Part shown: positions 10,431 through 20,599 of the stretch, in pieces | How the letters are laid out: the number at the start of each line of letters is the position of its first letter | Position numbering within the stretch: the stretch's first letter is position 1 | Source: Deltaproteobacteria bacterium | GTDB taxonomy: Bacteria; SAR324; NAC60-12 | Reading direction: 5' to 3' | DNA: 32,322 bases | Assembly (NCBI GenBank): GCA_002683785.1 | Contig: NYUB01000026.1 | Span: 1-32,322 of the forward strand | Program-made: the position numbers and the translations under genes | The notes under the pieces: generated by a model | What the model was told of the DNA's origin: nothing | Databases searched by the model: none | The model's input: the letters and a program-made list of their open reading frames with translations, nothing else

Positions 10431-11660
10431 ATGAGTGATCATCTCGTTGTATCGAACGTCAGTGATGCTTCATTCGCCATAGGTGTCGCACATGCCTGTC
10501 TGCAACCCTTCGACATCGCAGACACGGTCTCTTTGAAATCTTTTGTCAACAGCGAATTCTGCCCTCGATTCATGCAGGATGATGTCAATGAACTGAATCT
10601 TGGACATGGGCTGGAAGGCAAATCAGTTTACATTGTGTCAACTCATTCCCCCCATCTATCCAGGAATGAACTGGCGATGCGAAACTTTCTGATCGCTTCC
10701 GCAGCAAAAGAAAATGGAGCAAAATTCGTGGCCTTGGTGGAACCGGATCTCTATTATTCCGCCCAGGATCGTGGTCCCAGAACGCTGGACCACCCTCAGG
10801 TGACGGATTTTTCATCCAGGGAAAAGTTTGTTGGCCAACCCTGTTCTTCAGAGCTCTATGCAAGGCTGTTGAAAAAATCAGGAGTCGATGCGGTGATGAC
10901 CGTGCATAATCATAAACCTGAGGTAATGAAGGGAATTTATGAAAAGGTTTATGGTCCACCTGAAGAAAATCAATTGCCGCCTTTCATCAATCTTGACATC
11001 TCACCCATCATCGCCAATTACATCCTCCGTTCTGGTCTGGTGAGACTATGGAACTATGGAGAACATGTTGGTTTTGTTGCCCCAGATGACGGGGCGGTGG
11101 AATTTGTTCAACGGGTGAGAGAATTTACCGGACTTCATAATTCGGCATTGGTGACTTTCAAAAAGAAGCGTATTGGTCAACGCGAAGTCAATCTGGATCT
11201 GAATGAAGAAGTGGAAATATTGAAAAACCGGGATGTATTCATTTTGGATGACATGGTGCGTACTGGAGGGACTCTTGCAGCAAACATTAGCGCTTTGGCA
11301 GAATCGGAACGCTGCCGGCCGGCAAACATGTTTTTTTACTGTACTCATACCTACATTTCCCCGGAAGCGCGGGAAAACCTGAACTCGCCCTTTCTCAATC
11401 AGTTTATCACCACCAATACCATTTCGAGTGTTCTCAACCGGGATGACCAAGGACGCTTGAGGAAAAAATTTGTCGTGCTTAAGATCGAACGCTGGATAGG
11501 CCATGCCATTCGACAGTGTTTGGAGTATGGACAAAAACCAGAAAACATTTATGATCCCTCCTATGTTCCGGAAGCTGACAGTTTTTATGAAATTGATCTT
11601 TCCAGTAAAAACCCCCTACATAGCCAGTCACGATACGAACAGTACGAACTGACCATTTGA
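10431..11660 (+). CDS. Divergent ribose-phosphate pyrophosphokinase-like protein
   Basis: DVFILDDMVRTGGTL matches the PRPP-binding loop (vDDiidTGgTl); PDLYYSAQDRGPR matches the PRS PY..YARQDR region; unusually long (409 aa). Confidence 0.8.
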   Translation: MSDHLVVSNVSDASFAIGVAHACLQPFDIADTVSLKSFVNSEFCPRFMQDDVNELNLGHGLEGKSVYIVSTHSPHLSRNELAMRNFLIASAAKENGAKFVALVEPDLYYSAQDRGPRTLDHPQVTDFSSREKFVGQPCSSELYARLLKKSGVDAVMTVHNHKPEVMKGIYEKVYGPPEENQLPPFINLDISPIIANYILRSGLVRLWNYGEHVGFVAPDDGAVEFVQRVREFTGLHNSALVTFKKKRIGQREVNLDLNEEVEILKNRDVFILDDMVRTGGTLAANISALAESERCRPANMFFYCTHTYISPEARENLNSPFLNQFITTNTISSVLNRDDQGRLRKKFVVLKIERWIGHAIRQCLEYGQKPENIYDPSYVPEADSFYEIDLSSKNPLHSQSRYEQYELTI

Positions 11661-11666
11661 TGTTTA

Positions 11667-11684
11667 CATAGGGCCGACCCTATG
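11667..11684. terminator. Hairpin after the PRPP-synthetase-like gene (possible terminator without poly-U)
   Basis: CATAGGG-CCGA-CCCTATG perfect 7-bp stem. Confidence 0.35.
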
Positions 11685-11743
11685 CTCAGCAGCAATAAAT
11701 GTGATCCAGTCATTAATGCATCCAACTCATTCAAAGATCCATA

Positions 11744-13132
11744 ATGGGATCAAAAGCTGAAAATATACTGATCCTCGGGATTGGGGGAGTGGGGATGCAC
11801 CTGGCCCGGAGGTTATTGCATGAAGGGGCTTCCGTGACAGTGATCGAAAACGATCCAAAATTAGTCCATGAAGCAGCAGAGACGATGGATGCTCGGGTGA
11901 TCCAGGGCAATTCGATGCGTCTCAGCAGTTGGACAGCAGCTGAAGCAGAAAGCATGGAACTGATGATCGCCGCAACCAATGACGATGCAACCAATATGCT
12001 CTCTGCACTGATAGCAGACCGTTTCGGTATCCCCCGCAAGATCGTTCGGGTGCGTTCTCTCGATTTTGAGCCAGGAAGTGTTCTGCCTCCGGAAGAACTG
12101 AAAATTGATCTGATGGTTCATCCTGAGGAACTCTTGGCTCAAGAAATCTTTCGTCTGGTTAAACGTGCAGCATGCAATGATCTGATTGATATTGGAAACG
12201 GGTGGATGCAAGTGTTGGCTTTACGTGTTGACGAGCAATCCCCGCTGGTTTTCAAGTCACCAAAGGAACTTTCGACGATCCACGACCAATACCATTTTCG
12301 GGTCGTTGCTCTGGCTCGTGGGATTTCAACCATCATTCCCCAGGCAGATGAAACCATACGTCCTCAGGATCAAGTTTTTATTCTCGCCCATCGGGATGAC
12401 ATGGAGCAACTGATGAAACAGATGCGCATCCAAGACCGGGGAATCAGTCGGATGATGATCCTAGGTGGAGGACTTGTCGGACAGCGTGTGGCTCAGTTAC
12501 TGGAAAAAGAAATTGAGATCACCCTGATTGAAAATAATCATGATCGTGCAGAAGAACTTGCTGCAAATTTGGAGAAAACGCAGGTCATCGAAGGGGATGG
12601 AACTGATGCCAATGTTCTTGTGATGGCCGGTATGGATCGGATGGAAAGTTTTGTCGCAACTACTGGAGATAACGAAACGAACATTATCACCTGTTTACTG
12701 GCAAAACATTTGATGAATCGTGGAAACCGTGAAGTCCAAGGAGCTCAAGGGAAAACAATAGCCCTTGTGGATAAAGAGGATCACCTTGTGCTGTCCTCGA
12801 CCATTGGCTTGGATGTGGTTCTGAATTCCAAAATTTCTGCAGCAAATGAAATCCTGAAATTCATTCGCAGGAGTGAATTGCTTTCAGTGGCACATCTTCA
12901 TGGGGTTGATGCAGAAGTGGTCGAAGTGGTTGCATCTCCAGGTTCCGAGATAACGAAGAAACCTTTAAAAAAACTTGCTTCCTATCTGAAAAAATACGAA
13001 ATCATAATAGGTGGAATTCATCAAAATGGGAATTGGGAAATAGCTGTTGGCGCAAGTGAAGTCCAACCCGGATCCAGAGTGGTCTTGGTTTGTTCCTCAC
13101 GCAATCTTCGAAATATTCACAAACTATTTTAA
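11744..13132 (+). CDS. trkA: Trk system potassium uptake protein TrkA-like
   Basis: Two RCK_N-like Rossmann domains (ILGIGGVGMHLARRLLHEGASVTVIENDP; ILGGGLVGQRVAQLLEKEIEITLIENN) with RCK_C-like regions. Confidence 0.92.
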   Translation: MGSKAENILILGIGGVGMHLARRLLHEGASVTVIENDPKLVHEAAETMDARVIQGNSMRLSSWTAAEAESMELMIAATNDDATNMLSALIADRFGIPRKIVRVRSLDFEPGSVLPPEELKIDLMVHPEELLAQEIFRLVKRAACNDLIDIGNGWMQVLALRVDEQSPLVFKSPKELSTIHDQYHFRVVALARGISTIIPQADETIRPQDQVFILAHRDDMEQLMKQMRIQDRGISRMMILGGGLVGQRVAQLLEKEIEITLIENNHDRAEELAANLEKTQVIEGDGTDANVLVMAGMDRMESFVATTGDNETNIITCLLAKHLMNRGNREVQGAQGKTIALVDKEDHLVLSSTIGLDVVLNSKISAANEILKFIRRSELLSVAHLHGVDAEVVEVVASPGSEITKKPLKKLASYLKKYEIIIGGIHQNGNWEIAVGASEVQPGSRVVLVCSSRNLRNIHKLF

Positions 13133-13235
13133 GTTTCCAAAACGGGTTTTCTTCAAAAATTGAAACATGTTGGGTATCCTCCCGAAAAGATCATCTAAAT
13201 CTCCTTCATGGATCAGCAATTTTTTCAGGTCTTGT

Positions 13236-13601
13236 TTTATGGTCAGTGGCAGACCTTTTATTTATAAAAAACAATATAAAATTTATTTTTTATTTGGAAT
13301 CATTGTTCATGCCAGTGCTTGCTCCATACCAATAAGGGAATATGAATTCCCGGAGCAATCCTTCCTTGAGCAACGGAGAATGTGTCAACAGGTTTCCTCT
13401 CGAAAATCGAAACAATATATGGTTGTGGATCGGAAAGTTCTCCCTATGAAAAAAGATGAAATCATGGCGCCAATTCAAAATACCGAAAGTGATTTGCAGC
13501 AAGGAGTTTATTATTGTGGAATTTTTCAAGCACGAAATTATAGCTGTTCCCCTTATCAGACACGCAGATTGGATGGTAAGGAATGTAGATTTCAAAGATA
13601 A
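13236..13601 (+). CDS. Hypothetical small protein, possible lipoprotein
   Basis: From ATG 13236: MVSGRPFIYKKQYKIYFLFGIIVHASACSIPIREYEF...; basic start, hydrophobic stretch, ASAC lipobox-like site. AT-rich region with no recognised homologue. Confidence 0.35.
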   Translation, partial: FMVSGRPFIYKKQYKIYFLFGIIVHASACSIPIREYEFPEQSFLEQRRMCQQVSSRKSKQYMVVDRKVLPMKKDEIMAPIQNTESDLQQGVYYCGIFQARNYSCSPYQTRRLDGKECRFQR

Positions 13602-13726
13602 TATAAAAAATCATGCTGTAATGATGTTTTTTTAAAATTTAAATTTTATAAAATTGACTACGGAGTAAAAATTAGCTCAAATCACTTATAAAATTCGGTT
13701 TTTTTGAAAAAATATTGAAATAAGGG

Positions 13727-13755
13727 TTGACAAAATTTACCCCAGCACGTAATGA
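13727..13755 (+). promoter_or_regulatory. Candidate sigma70-type promoter upstream of ftsA
   Basis: TTGACA, 17-nt spacer, weak -10 TAATGA in a strongly AT-rich region. Confidence 0.3.
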
Positions 13756-13905
13756 TTACTAATAATTTTCAATTCGGCGCATGAAATCTTAATGTTCCGA
13801 AACGAGTTTTACATGGATGTAGGACAAAAAACCCTTCCAATTTAGTTACTTCAACTGCACAAAATCCCTTTTTGGGACGGGAGAATTCCCCAGTGAGGAG
13901 CATGG

Positions 13906-15147
13906 ATGCCGTCACGCACAAAATACAATAACCTTACCGTTGGACTCGATATCGGGACGACCAAGATCTGTGCGATCGCGGTAGAGAGTGACAGCAAAGA
14001 AACTTTAAATGTTGTAGGAGTCGGCACAGCGAAATCTGAGGGATTGCGCAAGGGAGTGGTCGTCAACATTGAAAAGACGGTGAAGTCGATCAAGAAAGCT
14101 GTTGAAGAATGTGAACTGATGTGCGGTGAACAAATCAACAGTGTCTATGCCGGTATTGCCGGGCATCATATACGGGGACAGAACAGCCGGGGTATGGTTA
14201 CGGTGTATCACAACCGTACCGTCACTGAGGAAGACATAAGAAGGGTCATTGATGCAGCTCAGGTCTTGATCCCCAATGATCGTGAAGTCCTCCATATTTT
14301 ACCTTCAGAATTCATTGTTGACGATCAGGACGGGGTACAGAATCCTTTGGGAATGGCCGCAGCAAGACTGGAGGTGAATGTCCACATCGTAACCGGTTCC
14401 GTTACATCCGCACAAAACATCATAAAATGCTGTAACCAGGCAGGATTGGATGTCGAAGACATTGTCCTGGAGCCACTTGCTTCCAGCCAGGCTGTCCTCA
14501 GCCCCGATGAACAGGAAGTCGGGGTGGTTTTGGTCGATATTGGAGGAGGCACCACCGACATCACCATTTATTCAGAGGGAAGCATCGTCCACACTGCCGT
14601 ACTTGCGTTGGGTGGAAATCATCTGACTCATGATATTGCCATCGGTCTGGGCACACCACTTCAAGAGGCTGAGGAAATCAAACACAGCAATGGCATAGCG
14701 CTTTCGGAAATGACAGATGAGAGTGAGATGATCGCCGTTCCTAGTGTTGGAGGAAGAAACAACCGTCAGATGAAAAAAATGGTCCTTGCAGGAATCATTG
14801 AAGACCGCTTCCGAGAAATTTTTGAACTGATTGGACGTGAAATCGAAAAAACCCATTATCATAAACTGATGGCCTCCGGGGTGGTCATCACCGGAGGATC
14901 CTGCATCATGCCTGGAGTGGACCAGTTGGCCCATCAAGTATTAAATATGCCGGTCCGTGTAGGATTTCCAGAACATATTTCAGGTTTGAAAGAACTGATC
15001 TATTCCCCTAAATATGCCACTAGTGTTGGACTGGTTCGCTACGGAATCACGAGTAATCAGGGCAAACTGAATTTTGTCGGAGACGAAACCAACCTTTTTC
15101 ACAAGGTTTCCAGAAGGATGAAAGACTGGATGCAGGATTTTTTCTAG
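13906..15147 (+). CDS. ftsA: Cell division protein FtsA
   Basis: VGLDIGTTKICAIAVE, VVLVDIGGGTTDITIY, VVITGGSCIMPGV; C-terminal amphipathic RRMKDWMQDFF; directly upstream of ftsZ. Confidence 0.97.
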   Translation: MPSRTKYNNLTVGLDIGTTKICAIAVESDSKETLNVVGVGTAKSEGLRKGVVVNIEKTVKSIKKAVEECELMCGEQINSVYAGIAGHHIRGQNSRGMVTVYHNRTVTEEDIRRVIDAAQVLIPNDREVLHILPSEFIVDDQDGVQNPLGMAAARLEVNVHIVTGSVTSAQNIIKCCNQAGLDVEDIVLEPLASSQAVLSPDEQEVGVVLVDIGGGTTDITIYSEGSIVHTAVLALGGNHLTHDIAIGLGTPLQEAEEIKHSNGIALSEMTDESEMIAVPSVGGRNNRQMKKMVLAGIIEDRFREIFELIGREIEKTHYHKLMASGVVITGGSCIMPGVDQLAHQVLNMPVRVGFPEHISGLKELIYSPKYATSVGLVRYGITSNQGKLNFVGDETNLFHKVSRRMKDWMQDFF

Positions 15148-15272
15148 GAATCATCAGACTTAAAGATGAAAAAGAAGACAAAAATGGAACTGTTTAATGG
15201 ATTTTCAAACAAACACAATCACCGCACTAAATGGAAGCGGATAACTCCAATCTTTCGGAAGGAGGAAGCAGG

Positions 15273-16892
15273 ATGCTGAATTTTTCAAACATTCAAACGG
15301 TGAGTGATGACACTCCGAACATTAAGGTGATTGGAGTTGGAGGTGGTGGAGGGAACGCCATCAATCGGATGATCGAACTGGATGTCAGAGGAGTTGAATT
15401 CATCAGCGCCAATACTGATCTTCAGGATCTTCGTAAATCAAATGCATCTCTCAAACTCCAACTTGGGGCCGATTCCACTCGTGGGCTCGGGGCCGGTGCA
15501 AAGCCGGAAATCGGCCAAACTGCTGCCCTTGAAAGTATAGATCAGGTTCGGGATACCATTCAGGGTGCGGATATGGTTTTCATTACTGCAGGTATGGGTG
15601 GAGGCACCGGGACCGGTGGAGCACCAGTCATTGCCAAGGCCGCCCGGGAAGCACAAGCCCTGACAGTTGGAGTGGTGACGATGCCCTTTGGATTTGAAGC
15701 AAGACGAAGACGCAAGGCTGCAGAGGAAGGAATTGAAGAACTTCGAAAAAACGTTGATACCCTGATTGTGATTCCTAATGACAACCTGCTCGGTGTGATA
15801 GACAAACGTACTCCGATGATTGAAGCTTTCGGCTATGCGGATGACGTACTTCGTCAAGGAATCCAGGGGATTTCCGATCTCATTACCAGAGACGGTATGG
15901 TGAACCTGGATTTTGCCGATGTTCGGACTGTGATGGAAGATCAGGGAAAAGCAGTGATGGGCACGGGCGTGGCTTCCGGAGAAAACCGGGCAAGGACTGC
16001 AGCCGAACATGCGATCCATAGCCCACTCCTGAGTGACAGCAAAATTGACGGTGCCAGGGGGATCCTGATTAACGTTGTTGGAAGCGAAACGATGACTCTA
16101 CACGAAGTTACGGAAGCGTCCAATTATATCCAGGAACAGGGGCACGAAGATGCCATCATCATCTGGGGTGCCTCAATTAACTCAGAACTGGAAGACCAGA
16201 TCATGATCACTGTCATTGCTACCGGTTTTGAGGAGCGTGAAGCAGATTCTCCACGAACTGATTCATTCTCAAGGGATAAAGCTATTTCATTTTCTGAAAC
16301 CCAAAATTCAGAACCCAATAGCACTGCAATGGATCTTCCAAAAGAGATTCCAGCAGTAGCACAAACTTCAACCAATGCTCCGGCGTACCTTTCGCTGGCC
16401 GAAGCGTCGGCGGCAAGTATTTCCACGGAACGATGGGATCATTTCTCAGAAGCAAAGACTGAAACCACAGAAATGGAAGAAACGACGTCTCACAGCAACG
16501 AAACAGTCGTGGCAGAAGAAGAGGAAGCAGATTTGCCATCCACTGATTCTTCATGGGCGCATTCAGAAAGCAATAATTCTTTGAGAGACGATGACCCAGA
16601 GGAGGAAACAGGAGATTTCAGTTCATCATCTGAGGGTGATCAAAATAAGGGATTCGAATCTGATTCTTGGAAGCCTGCATTTGTCGCAAGTACATCAACA
16701 GAAAACAACCCATCTGAAGTATCTATTGATGACTCTGTGGAAGCTCTCTCCATGCATTCAAAAACAAACTATGATTCGGAATCTGTTCCGGAAGAAGGTC
16801 CTTTTTTCCCGGAATGGGCAGACAAACGTAACGATCCTGAATTCAAACAAAATCTCGACATCCCTGCATTTATCAGACGTCGGGAAGCATAG
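15273..16892 (+). CDS. ftsZ: Cell division protein FtsZ
   Basis: [36 protein letters not shown] tubulin-like motifs, C-terminal [11 protein letters not shown] peptide. ATG 15273 follows a GGAAGGAGGAAG ribosome-binding site; the track starts at 15231. Confidence 0.97.
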   Translation: MLNFSNIQTVSDDTPNIKVIGVGGGGGNAINRMIELDVRGVEFISANTDLQDLRKSNASLKLQLGADSTRGLGAGAKPEIGQTAALESIDQVRDTIQGADMVFITAGMGGGTGTGGAPVIAKAAREAQALTVGVVTMPFGFEARRRRKAAEEGIEELRKNVDTLIVIPNDNLLGVIDKRTPMIEAFGYADDVLRQGIQGISDLITRDGMVNLDFADVRTVMEDQGKAVMGTGVASGENRARTAAEHAIHSPLLSDSKIDGARGILINVVGSETMTLHEVTEASNYIQEQGHEDAIIIWGASINSELEDQIMITVIATGFEEREADSPRTDSFSRDKAISFSETQNSEPNSTAMDLPKEIPAVAQTSTNAPAYLSLAEASAASISTERWDHFSEAKTETTEMEETTSHSNETVVAEEEEADLPSTDSSWAHSESNNSLRDDDPEEETGDFSSSSEGDQNKGFESDSWKPAFVASTSTENNPSEVSIDDSVEALSMHSKTNYDSESVPEEGPFFPEWADKRNDPEFKQNLDIPAFIRRREA

Positions 16893-16966
16893 AGAACGAG
16901 TTACTGAAAACCCGCATTTCTCTTCAGCTCAAGGCTCATGGAAAGGATTAAAAAACAAGGCTTACT

Positions 16967-17827
16967 TTAACTCACCAAACGTAAACCTGCATTCTCGACA
17001 GGTTCCTCCTTTTCCTGAAGTTCGTACCATGATTTGAGGTTACCTTGGAAATCCTCATGGATGGTACAGTGAATTGGGCCTAGGTGTTCCAACTGGATCA
17101 GGGTGATCAGACGGATTTTAACCATTTCAAGCAGGGACATGAAAGTCAGAATCAACCAGGAACGTTGGTCAATGTTTTCAAAGAGATCCTCAAAAAGAAT
17201 CCTGGGTCTCTGGTTAAAGAGTTGAATCATCTGGTCGATGCGGTCCTCGATTCTTAAAGACTCTGTTTCTACCACATGTCGTGTAATCTTAGGTCGACGA
17301 GCCATGACCTGCTGAAACGCCTCCATGAGCGCAAATACAGAAACATCCTCGAATTCAGGATTTTTTTCGTTTTCATCTGAAACAAATTCCTCAGTTTCAG
17401 GTCGGGTGAAGATATCCCGCCAAAGTACATCCCTAGAACCAATCTCAAAGGCTGCGTCCTTGAATCGTTGATATTCCAACAGACGCATCCGCAGAATTTC
17501 TTCAGGATTCTCTACCTCCTCCTCATCGATTTCCTCGATCGGTTTTGGCAGTAGCTGACGAGACTTGATCAGGATCAGAGTTGCTGCAATTTCCAAAAAT
17601 TCCCCGGCAATATCCAAATTCACGGACTGCATCATTTCAAGATAGGAAAGGTAGGACGACGTCAGTTCAGAGAGCCGAACCTCGGCTATTGAAACTTCTT
17701 TTTTCCTGATCAGATGTAGAAGCAAATCAAGTGGACCCTCAAAAAGAGGGATTTTGATTTCCAGAGGATTTTCAGGATTGGGGAAGAGATTCAACGCATC
17801 CATGCGTGTTTCTGTGTGTTCCATCAC
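16967..17827 (-). CDS. scpA: Segregation and condensation protein A
   Basis: IKIPLFEGPLDLLLHLIRKKEVSIAEVRLSELTSSYLSYLEMMQSVNLDIAGEFLEIAATLILIKSRQLLP is the ScpA N-terminal signature. Confidence 0.95.
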   Translation of the reverse strand: MMEHTETRMDALNLFPNPENPLEIKIPLFEGPLDLLLHLIRKKEVSIAEVRLSELTSSYLSYLEMMQSVNLDIAGEFLEIAATLILIKSRQLLPKPIEEIDEEEVENPEEILRMRLLEYQRFKDAAFEIGSRDVLWRDIFTRPETEEFVSDENEKNPEFEDVSVFALMEAFQQVMARRPKITRHVVETESLRIEDRIDQMIQLFNQRPRILFEDLFENIDQRSWLILTFMSLLEMVKIRLITLIQLEHLGPIHCTIHEDFQGNLKSWYELQEKEEPVENAGLRLVS

Positions 17828-17842
17828 TTTTCTCAGTTGTGA

Positions 17843-20587
17843 TTAATCGGCTGGTTCCAGAGTCCCTTCCGGAATTTGATCTCCAATGCTCGAAGGTGGA
17901 GACAGATTTAGATCTTTGAGTACTTTTTCGGTAACATTGTTATCCGTTTTTAGTTCTTCGTATCGTGTTCGTGCTCTGGTAGTAACACGAATCAGGTCTT
18001 TCTGAGATCTGATAATTGTGGGTCGGATGAAAAGCAAGAGATTGGTTTTATTCACCGAACTCGACTTTGTACCAAACATCCAACCAATTAGGGGAAGATC
18101 CCCAAATCCTGGTATTTTGCTTTCTGAGCGATTGCGTTTTTCATCAATCAACCCCCCAAGCACCACGATTTCATCATTTCCTGCAACTACTGACGTTTTC
18201 AACTCACGTTTATACGTTGTTATAGCCTGCTGAGTCAATACACTTTCTGTAGAAACCTGACTGGATTCCTGACTGATTTGGAGTCTGATACTGTCTGCAC
18301 CACTAATTTGAGGTTTTATGGTAATTTTTGTACCGACGTCTTTGAATTCAAATTGGGTCGTTGTCAGTTGATTGGCATCTGTCACCGTTTTGGTACCAAT
18401 GGGTATATTTGAGGAAACATTAAGCAATGCCTCCTCATTATTCATCATTAATACCTGTGGATTGGCCAGAATGTTTACATCGGTGTCACCTTTGGATGCA
18501 TTGATGAATGCTCCAAAAGAATAGTAATCTTTTCCACCAATACTGATGGTATTTGCATTCAAATAACCAAGATTCGCTCCACCGGATGCTGCCGCAGCAG
18601 ATGCTGTATCAAAACTTCCTCCAGTTGGAAATCCTCCTGTGATAACACGATTGTTATTTGACGCTCCCGCAGCTTTCCAATTGATTCCAAAATCTAGGCT
18701 TTTTGAAAGAGTTACTTCCATCACTAGAGCCTCGACATAGACTTGCATTCTTGGAACATCCAGTTCTGCGATAATTCGGTCCAGCGTTTCGAATGTGTCT
18801 GCCGGAGCAAAAATCAGTAGAGTATTCGTAGCTTCATCTGAACTGATTTGAATGTCTGATCCAGAATTCGATGCTTTTTGCCCTTCTTGAACAGCTCCTG
18901 GCTTAGGTTCCTCATCCTTACGTGCAACCTCCGTGATCTTACCTGTAACTTCCTTCAAAAGCTGGGCCATGTCTTTGGCGACAGCATGTTTGAGCTGATA
19001 AAGTTTAAAGTTGCTTTGCACTTTGCCGCTTTCCTGGAAGATATCGAGTTGTTTGATCAACCCGATGATCCTTTCGATTTCCAGGCGGTCGGCGATGATT
19101 ATCAAAGCATTCAGCCTAGTTTCCTCAATGATTTTGATCGGGCTTCCAGGGGTCGCCTGGCCTTCTCCTTTGCCTGCAACAATCCGATCGGAAAATATCT
19201 TTGACAACAAGGGGGCCATGCGCTTAGCAGAAGTATATTCCAACTGCACCAGCCTCAGTTGCGTTTCTCCTGAAATCGATTGGGGCACATCCAGTTTGTT
19301 CACCAGAATGAGCACCCTTTCTGTTTCCATCCGATCTGCAATGATAATCAGTGCATTCAGCCGCGATTCTGGAATGATCTTGACCGGGCTCCCTGCAGCA
19401 GCCTTTCCTTCTCCTTTTCCAGCAACGATTCGATCTGAAAAGATTTTTGAAAGTAGTGGGGCGATGATCTTTGCCGAGGAATGTTTGAGGGGATGCAATT
19501 TAACCTGCATGTCTCCGCGTGGAATGTCCACTTGATTCACCAGTTCAATGATTTGAGACGTGGTCACCGGATTGGCAATGATGACCAGAGCATTCAACGG
19601 AGCAAAGGGAACGATGTTGATGGATGCAGTTTTAGGAAAAACAGTTGTGATCAGCGGAACAATTTTTCCTGGTTCGGTGTAGCGTAACTCGTGAATGGTG
19701 GTGCTGGCTCCCTCCACCGGTACATCAACCTCTTCAATGAAATTAATGATGGTATTGGTAACTTCTTGGGTGGCAATGATGAACAGGGCATTCAGCCTAT
19801 TTTCGATCAGAAGCTTGAACTGGTAGGGTTTCCCCTTCAGGGTCAGATTGGCAAACAATTCGGATACGGTTTTGTGGATTTCAGCAACATTGTTGTGAAG
19901 AACTCTGTGAAAGGTCACGGTCTTTTCCAGTCCCTCTGGAAGAGGAACATCCAGAGCGTCGATGATTTCCACGATGCGTTCAATGTTTGCAGCATCATCA
20001 ATCACGATCAACACATCCAGTGGTTCATAGACGAGCATCACCCCTGTTTTAGAAAAGATCGGCTGCAAGGCGGCTTGAATCCGTTTGAGATCACTATGCC
20101 GGACAGGAATCAGACGCATCACATAATTTCCTCCTGAAGCACCTACCCCTTCCTCATCCGTGCTGATAGGAAGCCTCTTAAATCGTGCTTCTGCTGCTGG
20201 AATGATTTCCACCACGTTGCTTCCCTCCCTTCGGACCATCGCAAGTCCTTGGGTTTTAAGGATTTTTTTAAAGAAGAAAAATGCATCTTCCGCAGTGACC
20301 TGAAAATTTGGTGGAGCAGTGATCGACATCTGTCCACGCAGGATCTGCTCCTGATACACAAAAACTGTGTTGGTCCGCATCGAGATGATCTTGATGAATT
20401 CCTTGAGAACCAGATTCTGAGGAAGATTGATGGTGACTTTATCTTTCTTCCCTGCTGCTTCTACGTGTTGGGGTGCTAAGGGAACGATCAGCAACAACAG
20501 AAGCAACCAGCCATGGAGGGGCAATGGCCATTTTACGGAAAGACACCGAGATATGTTCAAAACAAATATAAAAGGTTTGTTTAACAA
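17843..20587 (-). CDS. gspD: Type II secretion system secretin with expanded N-domain array
   Basis: Signal/TM region, N0 domain, about six N1-like repeats, secretin core with VPRMQVYVEALVMEVTLSKSLDFGINW and VVLGGLIDEKRNRSESKIPGFGDLPLIGWMFG. Confidence 0.92.
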   Translation of the reverse strand: MLNKPFIFVLNISRCLSVKWPLPLHGWLLLLLLIVPLAPQHVEAAGKKDKVTINLPQNLVLKEFIKIISMRTNTVFVYQEQILRGQMSITAPPNFQVTAEDAFFFFKKILKTQGLAMVRREGSNVVEIIPAAEARFKRLPISTDEEGVGASGGNYVMRLIPVRHSDLKRIQAALQPIFSKTGVMLVYEPLDVLIVIDDAANIERIVEIIDALDVPLPEGLEKTVTFHRVLHNNVAEIHKTVSELFANLTLKGKPYQFKLLIENRLNALFIIATQEVTNTIINFIEEVDVPVEGASTTIHELRYTEPGKIVPLITTVFPKTASINIVPFAPLNALVIIANPVTTSQIIELVNQVDIPRGDMQVKLHPLKHSSAKIIAPLLSKIFSDRIVAGKGEGKAAAGSPVKIIPESRLNALIIIADRMETERVLILVNKLDVPQSISGETQLRLVQLEYTSAKRMAPLLSKIFSDRIVAGKGEGQATPGSPIKIIEETRLNALIIIADRLEIERIIGLIKQLDIFQESGKVQSNFKLYQLKHAVAKDMAQLLKEVTGKITEVARKDEEPKPGAVQEGQKASNSGSDIQISSDEATNTLLIFAPADTFETLDRIIAELDVPRMQVYVEALVMEVTLSKSLDFGINWKAAGASNNNRVITGGFPTGGSFDTASAAAASGGANLGYLNANTISIGGKDYYSFGAFINASKGDTDVNILANPQVLMMNNEEALLNVSSNIPIGTKTVTDANQLTTTQFEFKDVGTKITIKPQISGADSIRLQISQESSQVSTESVLTQQAITTYKRELKTSVVAGNDEIVVLGGLIDEKRNRSESKIPGFGDLPLIGWMFGTKSSSVNKTNLLLFIRPTIIRSQKDLIRVTTRARTRYEELKTDNNVTEKVLKDLNLSPPSSIGDQIPEGTLEPAD
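19030..19500 (-). repeat. Two nearly duplicate N1-like domains within gspD (approximate bounds)
   Basis: APLLSKIFSDRIVAGKGEG appears identically in both units, followed by similar GSP[VI]KII.E[ST]RLNALIIIADR.E.ER. Confidence 0.9.
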
Positions 20588-20599
20588 GAGACCATCACT

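Noticed and set aside
15438-16019. 193-aa minus-strand ORF inside ftsZ
   Set aside because: Antisense to the highly conserved FtsZ GTPase domain; no independent support.
19011-19535. 174-aa plus-strand ORF inside gspD
   Set aside because: Antisense shadow of the duplicated secretin domains; its internal repeats mirror the gspD repeats.
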